From Marinilabiliaceae bacterium JC017 (lineage in GTDB: Bacteria > Bacteroidota > Bacteroidia > Bacteroidales > Marinilabiliaceae): DNA of 64,000 nt. The translations under genes were made by a program, and so were the position numbers. Where the stretch lies: contig RHGE01000002.1 of assembly GCA_004296775.1 (NCBI GenBank), positions 62,001 through 126,000 on the forward strand, given 5' to 3'. Below the pieces are notes generated by a model. That model saw nothing but the letters and a program-made list of their open reading frames with translations. It was not told where the DNA came from and did no database searches. Shown in pieces: positions 54,316-62,923 of this stretch (within the stretch, counting starts at the first letter, position 1; each line of letters opens with the position of its first letter).

Positions 54316-55272
54316 ATGAATAACAGGATAAAGGAACTATTCAACATTGACTATCCCATTATCCAGGGGGGCATGGTTTGGTGCAGTGGCTGGAAACTGG
54401 CTTCAGCAGTGAGTAACTGTGGTGGCCTGGGCTTATTAGGAGCCGGCTCGATGTATCCGGAGGTGTTGCGCGAGCATATTCAAAAAATGAAGCAAGCCAC
54501 CACAAAACCCTGGGGTGTTAATGTTCCGTTGCTCTATCCTGACATTGACCAGTTAATGAATGTCATTGTGAATGAAGGCGTCCAAATCGTTTTCACGGCT
54601 GCCGGTAATCCTGCCAAATGGACCGGCTTTTTGAAAGCACATGGCATCACGGTGGTACACGTCATTGCCAATGGGCGTTTTGCGAAAAAATGTGAAGAGG
54701 CCGGCGTAGATGCCATTGTAGCGGAAGGTTTCGAAGCCGGGGGTCATAATGGCCGGGATGAAACGACCACCCTCACACTGATTCCGCATATCAGTCGATT
54801 AACCACCCTTCCCCTCATTGCTGCCGGTGGCATTGGTACCGGTCGCGGCATGCTCGCCGCTCTGTCATTGGGTGCTGAAGGGGTGCAAATAGGCTCTCGC
54901 TTTGCTGCCGCAGAAGAATCATCGGCCCACACTGCCTTTAAAAACTGCATCGTAAAAACAGGCGAAGGCGACACGCTTCTTTCCTTGAAAAAGCTGGCTC
55001 CCGTACGTCTCATCAAGAATGCTTTCTTTGAAAAAGTGCATGACGCCGAAATACACGGGGCTTCTATTAAAGAACTACAGGAGATATTAGGCCGGGGACG
55101 CGCTAAAAAAGGTATCTTTGAGGGCGACCTGACAGAAGGCGAACTGGAGATCGGACAGGTGGCAGCTCTCATTGATGAGATTAAACCCGTCAAAACTATT
55201 TTCGATGAGCTGTTATCGGAATACCGACATGTGAAGAATGATTTGATAAACAATGCAACTTTTCAATTATAG
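54316..55272 (+). CDS. Nitronate monooxygenase / FabK-like flavoprotein
   Basis: The start is at MNNRIKELFNIDYP (54316), which is the family N-terminus; the longer frame begins with TTG. The protein of 318 residues is a TIM-barrel FMN enzyme with IIQGGMVWCSGWKLASAVSN, PWGVNVPLLYPD, EGFEAGGHNGRDETTTL (His in the active-site loop) and GGIGTGRGMLAAL. Relatives are annotated as nitronate monooxygenase or as enoyl-ACP reductase II (FabK); sequence alone does not separate them. It ends directly against the first M16 gene and is likely co-transcribed with both M16 genes. Confidence 0.85.
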   Translation: MNNRIKELFNIDYPIIQGGMVWCSGWKLASAVSNCGGLGLLGAGSMYPEVLREHIQKMKQATTKPWGVNVPLLYPDIDQLMNVIVNEGVQIVFTAAGNPAKWTGFLKAHGITVVHVIANGRFAKKCEEAGVDAIVAEGFEAGGHNGRDETTTLTLIPHISRLTTLPLIAAGGIGTGRGMLAALSLGAEGVQIGSRFAAAEESSAHTAFKNCIVKTGEGDTLLSLKKLAPVRLIKNAFFEKVHDAEIHGASIKELQEILGRGRAKKGIFEGDLTEGELEIGQVAALIDEIKPVKTIFDELLSEYRHVKNDLINNATFQL

Positions 55273-56517
55273 ATGATAAACGTTGAAAGACTAGTACTGG
55301 ACAACGGCCTGCGCGTCGTGGTTCACCAGGATAAATCAACTCCCCTGGCGGCCGTTAATACACTCTACCAGGTAGGTGCCAAGGATGAAGATCCGTCAAG
55401 AACGGGTTTTGCTCACCTGTTTGAACACTTGATGTTCGGCGGCAGCAAAAACATCCCCTCCTTTGATGAACCACTGCAGAAGGTAGGTGGTGACAACAAT
55501 GCCTGGACCAGTAATGACATGACCAATTATTACCTGACATTACCTGCCAATAACATTGAAACCGGCTTCTGGCTGGAATCCGACCGGATGATGGAATTGG
55601 ATTTCTCAGAAAACAGTCTGGAAGTTCAACGAAAGGTAGTGATTGAAGAGTTCAAGCAACGCTACCTCAACCAACCCTATGGCGATATTCCTTTACTTGT
55701 CCGCCCCATGGCTTATAAAGTTCATCCTTATCAATGGTCAACGATCGGTAAGGACATTACTCACATAGAAAATGCCACCCTGGAAGAGGTTAAAACGTTT
55801 TTCTATCACCATTATGCCCCCAATAATGCCATTCTTTCCGTTTCAGGTAATGTGGATCCGGAGAAAATTTTCAAGCTGGCAGATAAATGGTTTGGTAACA
55901 TCCCGGCCCGGGAAGTCACTCGCCGTCCCATTGAGATGGAACCGGCGCAGACAGAAGAACGTGTCTTGCATGTTGATCGTGATGTACCGGCAGACCTGCT
56001 CCACATGGTCTTTCACATAGGTGCACGCACCGATGCTGATTTTTATGCCACAGATTTGCTTTCGGATGTTCTTTCCAACGGCGCTTCATCCCGGTTATAT
56101 CAGTCACTGATAAAAAATCAAAAACTCTTCACCGATGTTAATGCCTATATTTCGGGCGATCTGCATCCGGGGCTATTAACCGTAACCGGTCGGTTATCGA
56201 ATAATGTCACCATGGAACAGGGCGCCGCCGCCATCGGAAAGGAACTGGAGGCTGTTTGTCAATCGGCTGTTTCAGACTATGAGCTTCAAAAGGTGAAAAA
56301 TAAAATTGAATCCACACTGGTATACTCTGAGATTAATTTCCTGAACAAAGCCATGAACCTGGCTCAATTTGAGATGACCGGCCAGGCGGAAGAAATCAAT
56401 CTGGAACCCCAAAAATACCAACAAGTTACTACCGAAGACCTCCTCAACGTTGCCCGCAAGACCTTTAGAAAAGAGAATTGTTCAACGCTCTATTACCACG
56501 CAAAAAGCCTACGATAA
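55273..56517 (+). CDS. M16 family zinc metallopeptidase (active subunit)
   Basis: The 414-residue protein has the inverted zinc motif HLFEH at residues 48-52 and the downstream glutamate region KVVIEEF (121-127), so it should be catalytic. No signal peptide is seen. It begins at the base after the upstream stop (TAGATG), and its stop overlaps the next start (TAATG). The following gene is the partner lacking the zinc motif, so the two probably form a heterodimeric peptidase like the bacterial two-subunit M16B enzymes. Confidence 0.92.
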   Translation: MINVERLVLDNGLRVVVHQDKSTPLAAVNTLYQVGAKDEDPSRTGFAHLFEHLMFGGSKNIPSFDEPLQKVGGDNNAWTSNDMTNYYLTLPANNIETGFWLESDRMMELDFSENSLEVQRKVVIEEFKQRYLNQPYGDIPLLVRPMAYKVHPYQWSTIGKDITHIENATLEEVKTFFYHHYAPNNAILSVSGNVDPEKIFKLADKWFGNIPAREVTRRPIEMEPAQTEERVLHVDRDVPADLLHMVFHIGARTDADFYATDLLSDVLSNGASSRLYQSLIKNQKLFTDVNAYISGDLHPGLLTVTGRLSNNVTMEQGAAAIGKELEAVCQSAVSDYELQKVKNKIESTLVYSEINFLNKAMNLAQFEMTGQAEEINLEPQKYQQVTTEDLLNVARKTFRKENCSTLYYHAKSLR

Positions 56518-57797
56518 TGAATCAGATACACAGAGATACTCCACCTCCCTCCGAGCCCATCAGTCACATTGATTTTTTACCAATCAAAAAGATTAAGCTC
56601 CCCAACGGGCTAACAGTGCATTTAGTAGAAGGTGGATCACAAGAGGTAACAAAAATAGACTTAATCTTCCCGGCCGGTTCAGTACAAGCAGCCCAACCCC
56701 TCCTGGCCTCAACCACCAACAAGCTGCTTTCGGAAGGCACATCATCCCTCACGTCAGAGCAAATCTCCGAAAAGATGGATTTCTTTGGGGCCTACCTGGG
56801 ACAACAAACCAATTATCACCACGCGGTGGTCAGTCTGTTTACTCTGAGCAAGCACCTGGAACCAACCTGCGAGCTTCTGTCTCAAATCATTAAGGATCCG
56901 GTATTTCCTCAGCACGAACTGGATCTCTACCTGGACAAACGGAAACAGGAGTATGAAATTGAGGGACAGAAGGTGAAGACCATGGCCACCCGCAAATTCA
57001 CCACCACACTCTATGGCAAAGAACATCCCTATGGGAACCATTTAAAACCGGAGCATTTCAGCAATATCACCAGGGAAGACCTGATTAAGTTTCATAAAAA
57101 GGTCTATATCCCCAAGGGATCGCACATGATTATTTCCGGTCAGCCCGGGGCACAGCTGGAATCTATTCTTTCCAAATATTTCAGTGACACCTGGCAACCC
57201 GGGAAATACTCCGATCATTTCACGGCGTTCGCTTTACCAGACACTCCACTTACTGTTTTTGAAAAGAAAGAGAATGCCGTTCAGTCAGCGATTAAGATAG
57301 GCCGCCCCCTTTTCACCAAAAACCACCCCGATTACCTTCCGATCCAAATACTCAACACTATTCTGGGTGGTTACTTTGGCTCCCGACTAATGACCAACCT
57401 TAGGGAAGAAAAAGGATTAACCTATGGCATTTCGTCCTACATCATGTCCTTTAAGCATAGCGGATTTTGGGTAATTGGTACCGAAGTAAAAGGAGAAGAC
57501 CGGGAGACAGCTGTTAAGGAAATATTCCATGAAATTAATCGACTAAAAACAGAATTGGTCTCAGCCGAAGAATTGTCCCTCATTAAAAATTACATGTTAG
57601 GGGATCTGACCCGTAACTTTGACGGTCCCTTTTCACTGGCTGATAATTACCGTTCTTTACTGGACTTTAGTCTGGACATGAGATTCTTCCAGGAATTTTT
57701 TGATACCATCCGCCATATTACGGCAGAAGAATTATTAAACCTGGCCGATAAATATCTGAAAGAAGAAGATTTTGTTACCATAATTGCAGGAAAGTAA
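56517..57797 (+). CDS. M16 family partner subunit (no zinc motif)
   Basis: The start is set at MNQIHRDTPPP (56517), overlapping the previous stop by one base; the longer frame from 56478 would overlap that gene. The protein is 426 residues. The region of the zinc helix reads SEKMDFFGAYLGQQ with no HxxEH, while the C-terminal half keeps the LREEKGLTYGISSY pattern with the substrate-binding Arg/Tyr pair typical of the non-catalytic M16B subunit. It likely closes the chamber of the active subunit. Confidence 0.9.
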   Translation: MNQIHRDTPPPSEPISHIDFLPIKKIKLPNGLTVHLVEGGSQEVTKIDLIFPAGSVQAAQPLLASTTNKLLSEGTSSLTSEQISEKMDFFGAYLGQQTNYHHAVVSLFTLSKHLEPTCELLSQIIKDPVFPQHELDLYLDKRKQEYEIEGQKVKTMATRKFTTTLYGKEHPYGNHLKPEHFSNITREDLIKFHKKVYIPKGSHMIISGQPGAQLESILSKYFSDTWQPGKYSDHFTAFALPDTPLTVFEKKENAVQSAIKIGRPLFTKNHPDYLPIQILNTILGGYFGSRLMTNLREEKGLTYGISSYIMSFKHSGFWVIGTEVKGEDRETAVKEIFHEINRLKTELVSAEELSLIKNYMLGDLTRNFDGPFSLADNYRSLLDFSLDMRFFQEFFDTIRHITAEELLNLADKYLKEEDFVTIIAGK

Positions 57798-57880
57798 ACA
57801 GCTGGAAACGCAATGGCAGCCATGAATTGGAACAATTCGAATAAATAAGTACTTTAGGAATTCTTTAAGAACACTTGTGA

Positions 57881-60094
57881 ATGCAGGAAGAGACACGAAA
57901 TAACGAGGAACAATTTATTCGTCAACAATTAAACAACCTGATTGAAGCCTGTCCCAGATGCCAGGCACCGGAAAATCGCAAACTTATTTTAAAAGCCTTT
58001 GAATTAGCTCACGAAGCACACAAAGGAATGCGACGCCGATCGGGCGAACCCTATATTTTACATCCCTTGGCAGTAGCCAGGATTGCCGCTGAAGAGATTG
58101 GATTAGGCACCAAAGGTGTGGTGGCATCTATTCTGCACGATGTGGTAGAAGACACCGATTATACGGTGGAAGATATGGAGGTTATTTTTGGCCCCAAGAT
58201 TGCTTCTATTGTGGATGGTCTCACCAAATTAGAAGGAGTCTTTGATCAGACACAATCCAAACAGGCAGAAAACTTCAGAAAGCTTCTTCTATCTATGGTA
58301 GAAGATGTCCGGGTTATTCTGATCAAATTGGCAGATCGACTGCACAACATGCGCACGCTGGGATCGATGCCTGAGAATAAAAGGTTGAAGATTGCCGGTG
58401 AAACACTGTTTCTTTTTGCACCATTAGCACACCGTCTGGGACTCTATGCCATAAAAACAGAACTGGAAGATCTAAGTCTTAAATACGAACATCCGAATAA
58501 ATACCAGGAGCTTTTCGACAAAGTAAAAGCTCATGAACAAAGACACCGCGAGCTGATTCAAAACTTTGCCCGCCCGATTCAAAAAATGCTGGCTGAAGAA
58601 AATTTCTCCTTCACCGTTAAAGGTCGGCCAAAGTCCATCCATTCCATTTGGAGTAAGATGCAAAAGAAAGGCCTTCCCTTTGAAGAGATCTATGATATTC
58701 TGGCTATCCGCATCATCTTTACCCCCAAGGAAGGCATCCCGGAAAAAGTACAATGCTGGGCTATTTATTCACTCATCACCGATATTTACAAACCAAAGCC
58801 AGATAGACTAAGAGACTGGGTATCTACCCCTAAAGCCAATGGCTATGAAGCATTACATGCCACGGTGATGGGCCCGGAAGGTAAATGGGTTGAAATTCAA
58901 ATACGCAGTGAACGGATGGATGACATCGCCGAACGCGGATTTGCTGCCCATTGGAAATACAAAGGCCAACAAGATAAAGAGTCGGAGCTGGATAATTGGC
59001 TGCAACGCATTCGTGATCTATTGGAAAGTCCGGAAGAAGATTCTCTGGAATTTCTGGATGATTTCAAACTGAATCTCTTCTCTTCGGAGATGATGATCTT
59101 TACTCCTAAAGGGGATGTAAAGGTGATGCCAAAAGGAGCTACCGCGCTTGATTTTGCTTTTGAAATCCATACCGACATTGGCTATAAATGCATTGGTGCA
59201 AAGGTGAATTACCGATTGGTGCCATTAAGCCATGAACTAAAGAGTGGTGATCAGGTTGAGATCCTCACCTCCGAAAAACAGCACCCTAAATACGAATGGC
59301 TAAACTACGTAACCACTGCCAAAGCGAAAACCAGAATAAAAGAAGCTTTTAAAAAGGCAAGAAAACGAATAATACTGAAAGGGGAACGCCTACTGGAGAA
59401 CGCTCTGCAAGCCACAAAACTCACTACCAATTCAAAGATTCTGAAGAAACTTCAGAATTTCCACAACATAGCCTCCAAAGAAGAGCTATACTTCAAGATT
59501 GGCAACGAACAAATCACTCTTGAAAACCTTCCAAAAATATTAAGTGATAAAACGACCAGTAAATGGATCCGCTATTGGCGCCTTAATTTCGGAAAACCAA
59601 AAGAAACAACAGAAGAACCCGTTGTTGACAAAAAGAAACCACTCATCCTTTCCGATGAAATAGACCAGGATCAATATACCATTGCCAATTGTTGCAACCC
59701 AATCCCCGGCGATGATGTGGTTGGTTACCTGGATGACAATGAGAAATTGATTTTACACAACCGCAAATGTCCGGTTGCCATAAAACTCATGTCCAGCCAG
59801 GGAGATCGTATTTTGTCCGCCCAATGGGAATCCCATAAAATACTCTCCTACCTGGCCGTAATCCAACTTTCCGGCATCGATCAGATTGGTATCGTAAGCA
59901 AAATCACCCTGGTCATCTCGGAGGATAAAAATGTCAACATGCGTTCAATTCATGTGGATAGTCATGACGGAATCTTTGAAGGCACCATTTATTTATACAT
60001 CCACAACATTGAAGATCTCAATAATCTTATTCTTAATGTCATGAAAATAAAAGGCGTTCACACAGTGAAACGTCAGGAACGCATCCAGGGATAG
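57881..60094 (+). CDS. Bifunctional (p)ppGpp synthetase/hydrolase (RelA/SpoT homologue)
   Basis: The 737-residue protein has the full long-RSH layout: HD hydrolase domain (about 30-185; His61, His86-Asp87, HDVVEDT), synthetase domain (about 240-360; GRPKSIHSIWSKM, STPKANGYEALHATV), TGS domain (about 405-465; FTPKGDVKVMPKGATALDF), a Cys-containing zinc-finger-like region (NCCNPIPGDDVVG) and a C-terminal ACT domain (about 660-735). With both catalytic halves intact it should make and degrade the alarmone. It lies 83 bases after the M16 pair and before the Fur gene. Confidence 0.95.
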   Translation: MQEETRNNEEQFIRQQLNNLIEACPRCQAPENRKLILKAFELAHEAHKGMRRRSGEPYILHPLAVARIAAEEIGLGTKGVVASILHDVVEDTDYTVEDMEVIFGPKIASIVDGLTKLEGVFDQTQSKQAENFRKLLLSMVEDVRVILIKLADRLHNMRTLGSMPENKRLKIAGETLFLFAPLAHRLGLYAIKTELEDLSLKYEHPNKYQELFDKVKAHEQRHRELIQNFARPIQKMLAEENFSFTVKGRPKSIHSIWSKMQKKGLPFEEIYDILAIRIIFTPKEGIPEKVQCWAIYSLITDIYKPKPDRLRDWVSTPKANGYEALHATVMGPEGKWVEIQIRSERMDDIAERGFAAHWKYKGQQDKESELDNWLQRIRDLLESPEEDSLEFLDDFKLNLFSSEMMIFTPKGDVKVMPKGATALDFAFEIHTDIGYKCIGAKVNYRLVPLSHELKSGDQVEILTSEKQHPKYEWLNYVTTAKAKTRIKEAFKKARKRIILKGERLLENALQATKLTTNSKILKKLQNFHNIASKEELYFKIGNEQITLENLPKILSDKTTSKWIRYWRLNFGKPKETTEEPVVDKKKPLILSDEIDQDQYTIANCCNPIPGDDVVGYLDDNEKLILHNRKCPVAIKLMSSQGDRILSAQWESHKILSYLAVIQLSGIDQIGIVSKITLVISEDKNVNMRSIHVDSHDGIFEGTIYLYIHNIEDLNNLILNVMKIKGVHTVKRQERIQG

Positions 60095-60163
60095 CTTTTT
60101 AAAATTATTCTAAACAACCATTTTTTAATAGATGGAAAATCATTAATTTTAGGCCTATTTTTA

Positions 60164-60637
60164 ATGAGATTAGATATGGATAAGGCCAATGCTAAAGAGG
60201 TTGTAAAACAATTATTCACGGAATACCTTCAAACTAACGGGCATCGCAAAACACCTGAGCGATATGCGATTTTGGATGAAATTTATTCCCGTGAAGGTCA
60301 CTTTGACATTGAGTCACTCTATATTTTCATGAAGAATAAAAACTACCGGGTAAGTCGGGCCACCTTATACAATACCATTGACCTTCTTCTGGATTGCAAA
60401 TTGGTTATCAAGCATCAATTCGGAAAAAACATTGCCCAATTTGAGAAAGCCTATGAGTCAAAACAACATGATCATTTAATCTGTACCAACTGTGGCAGTG
60501 TAACTGAATTTTGTGATCCCGGCATTCAAGGGATACTTAATAATGCTTCCACCTATATGAATTTCACCGTTTCACACCACTCTCTGTACATCTACGGCCT
60601 TTGTGGTGAATGCGCCGCAAAAAATAAACAATCGTAA
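60164..60637 (+). CDS. Fur-family metalloregulator
   Basis: The 157-residue protein has the winged-helix DNA-binding part ([47 protein letters not shown]) and the dimer/metal part with QHDHLIC, CTNCG (Cys107, Cys110) and CGECA (Cys147, Cys150). The metal could be iron, zinc or manganese, and peroxide sensing (PerR) cannot be excluded. Start could be Met1 or Met5. A weak hairpin (CACCCCGA / TCGGGGTG, 60664-60684) follows it. Confidence 0.9.
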   Translation: MRLDMDKANAKEVVKQLFTEYLQTNGHRKTPERYAILDEIYSREGHFDIESLYIFMKNKNYRVSRATLYNTIDLLLDCKLVIKHQFGKNIAQFEKAYESKQHDHLICTNCGSVTEFCDPGIQGILNNASTYMNFTVSHHSLYIYGLCGECAAKNKQS

Positions 60638-61035
60638 TCACTCAGCCTGGCCTTCAATAATCACACCCCGACAAAATCGGGGTGAATTTGTTTATAAATA
60701 CCGTTACTCCATCGTTATTTGTTTTTTACAGGTGTAACACCTCTCTCTAAAAACGTTAAAAAAAAGGGGGACGACATGAAATCAACAAATAAAACTTAGA
60801 ATTAAGATATTAATTAGCTACTTTTACACATCGGAATTTCAGGCGTAATTGTCGGGAAGTCCGTTTTTTTATTGCCCAATATCAGGCCATGCCTAAAAAA
60901 CGGGCAAAATGGAATTAACAACTAGTTTTTATAGATGAAACAACCATGACAAATGAGGTTACTTCATAACAGAAAGGCAGCTCATTCATTGTCATGAGAA
61001 TTCCATCTGACTTTTGATTACTTAAATTTGAACAG
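60638..61035. other. Intergenic region upstream of purA
   Basis: It holds the weak hairpin after the Fur gene and an AT-rich stretch. TAAATTTG at 61023-61030 matches the -7 consensus but lies only 5 bases before the purA ATG. A TACTTTTA at 60819-60826 is a poorer match that would give a normal leader. Confidence 0.5.
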
Positions 61036-62304
61036 ATGAAAGTTGATGTTTTATTAGGATTGCAGTGGGGCGACGAAGGTAAAGGAAAAGTCGTTGACGT
61101 ACTTACCCCTAAATACGATGTTATTACTCGCTTCCAGGGAGGACCCAATGCCGGTCACACGTTAGAGTTTAACAACTTCAAGCATGTACTCCACAACATT
61201 CCGTCGGGCATCTTTCATAAAGATAAAGTAAACATCGTTGGGAATGGTGTTGTATTGGATCCGATCACCTTTAAGCAAGAAATAGATGCACTTAAAGAAA
61301 AAGGATTCGATATCACAGACAACCTCTATATTTCAAAAAAAGCTCACTTAATCCTTCCAACACACCGAATTCTTGATGCTGCTTCTGAAGCTTCAAAAGG
61401 AAAAACCAAAATTGGTTCTACCCTTAAAGGAATTGGTCCTACTTACATGGACAAAACAGGACGTAACGGCCTGAGAGTTGGAGATATTCTGCATAATTTT
61501 GAAGAAAAATATGCAGCATTGAAAGAGAAGCACATCAAGTTGCTGGAAATGTACAATTTCGAATACAACATTGAGGAGTATGAGAAAGGTTTATTTGAAA
61601 GCATTGAGAGCTTACGCCAGTTCAATATTATTGACAGCGAGCACGAACTGAATAAATACCTGAAAAACGAAAAATCAATTTTAGCAGAAGGTGCTCAAGG
61701 TACCATGTTGGACATTGATTTTGGTTCCTACCCATTTGTAACTTCATCTAACACAATTTGCGCCGGAGCTTGCACAGGCATGGGAATTGCGCCCAATAAA
61801 ATTGGGGAAGTATACGGAATATTTAAAGCTTACTGCACCCGTGTAGGAAGTGGTCCTTTCCCAACTGAGCTGTTTGACGAAACAGGTGAAGCATTGCGTA
61901 AGGCAGGAAATGAATTTGGAGCAACTACCGGCCGCCCACGTCGCTGTGGCTGGATTGACCTTGTGGCCCTTAAATATGCCATCATGGTTAATGGTGTAAC
62001 CCAGTTAATCATGACCAAAGGAGATGTCTTGAGTCATTTTGAAACCATCAAGGCTGCTACGGCATACAAAATGGGGGATGAAATCACTGAGGAATTCCCA
62101 TTTGAATTGCCTGAGAACCTGGAACCAGTTTATACCGAAATACCAGGCTGGAACTGTGATCTTACAGGATTAAAATCAGAAGACGATTTTCCGGAAGAAT
62201 TGAACAACTATATCTCATTCCTTGAGAATGAACTGGAAGTTCCTGTTAAAATTGTTTCTGTTGGTCCCGACAGAGATCAAACCATTGTCAGGTATCTTGA
62301 CTAA
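61036..62304 (+). CDS. purA: Adenylosuccinate synthase
   Basis: The 422-residue enzyme begins MKVDVLLGLQWGDEGKGKVVD, the family N-terminus with the GTP-binding WGDEGKGK loop, and carries GPTYMDKTGRNGLRVGD, ILAEGAQGTMLDIDFGSYPFVTSS, TGRPRRCGWIDLVALKYA and the C-terminal GPDRDQTI. It couples GTP hydrolysis to joining IMP and aspartate, the first step to AMP. Length is normal. The terminator is shared with the convergent acetyltransferase gene. Confidence 0.97.
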   Translation: MKVDVLLGLQWGDEGKGKVVDVLTPKYDVITRFQGGPNAGHTLEFNNFKHVLHNIPSGIFHKDKVNIVGNGVVLDPITFKQEIDALKEKGFDITDNLYISKKAHLILPTHRILDAASEASKGKTKIGSTLKGIGPTYMDKTGRNGLRVGDILHNFEEKYAALKEKHIKLLEMYNFEYNIEEYEKGLFESIESLRQFNIIDSEHELNKYLKNEKSILAEGAQGTMLDIDFGSYPFVTSSNTICAGACTGMGIAPNKIGEVYGIFKAYCTRVGSGPFPTELFDETGEALRKAGNEFGATTGRPRRCGWIDLVALKYAIMVNGVTQLIMTKGDVLSHFETIKAATAYKMGDEITEEFPFELPENLEPVYTEIPGWNCDLTGLKSEDDFPEELNNYISFLENELEVPVKIVSVGPDRDQTIVRYLD

Positions 62305-62315
62305 GAAAATATTTC

Positions 62316-62352
62316 AAAGCCGGTTCTTATTTATTTTGAACCGGCTTTTTTA
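62316..62352. terminator. Bidirectional terminator of purA and the acetyltransferase gene
   Basis: Stem AAAGCCGGTTC / GAACCGGCTTT followed by T-run on plus strand; on the minus strand the 3' end of the acetyltransferase frame overlaps one arm. Confidence 0.85.
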
Positions 62353-62839
62353 ATTCCTTTGTTGCTCCTTTCATCCGCCTGGCCGGATAATGAGACACCT
62401 CCTTCAAATGTGGTACAATAAGTTTTTCCTGCTTCAGGATCACATAATCCAAAGAGGCAAACAGTGCCAACGATGCTTTATTGTCTTCAATAATAGCCGC
62501 AAACAGTCGTTCAAACTTCTCCTCCTGGCAGAATCGCTCTGCGGCCATTAGCAATCTTGCTCCTACACCCTGGTGTCGATACAACGTATCAACCCATAAA
62601 TCATAGAGGACACAATAATCATATCGATGCCGTTCATAGCGCCCCGGCATAACCTTAAGGCTTCCCATCTGTTTTCCATGTTTTGTGGTGGCCCGAAACA
62701 TGCGAACAGGATATGTTTCACCTTTCTCTTCAAGCCACTTTTTTTCAGATACCACCACAATCCCTCTCCGTTTCAGTTGTAACCACCTAACCATTGAATA
62801 ATAGAAAGCCAGAATCATTTTTTTAACCTGAGGTGTCAT
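62327..62839 (-). CDS. GNAT-family acetyltransferase
   Basis: The 170-residue protein has a GNAT fold pattern with the acetyl-CoA loop YRHQGVGARLLMAAE (about 92-106) after strands VLYDLWVD, and the following LFAAIIEDNKASLALFASLDY helix-strand. The N-terminus is basic (VRWLQLKRRG). The substrate is unknown. It converges on purA, and the shared terminator overlaps its last codons. Confidence 0.85.
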   Translation of the reverse strand: MTPQVKKMILAFYYSMVRWLQLKRRGIVVVSEKKWLEEKGETYPVRMFRATTKHGKQMGSLKVMPGRYERHRYDYCVLYDLWVDTLYRHQGVGARLLMAAERFCQEEKFERLFAAIIEDNKASLALFASLDYVILKQEKLIVPHLKEVSHYPARRMKGATKELKKPVQNK

Positions 62840-62890
62840 TCTTATATACTATTTCATCGATAAATCTAACCGTCGTAAAAATGCATTATC

Positions 62891-62898
62891 TATCTTTG
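62891..62898 (+). promoter_or_regulatory. Possible -7 element of the D-threonine aldolase-like gene
   Basis: TATCTTTG matches TAnnTTTG, 25 bases before ATG 62924. No clear TTTG box upstream. Confidence 0.45.
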
Positions 62899-62923
62899 AA
62901 TTCAAATAGAAACAGTAGAAACC

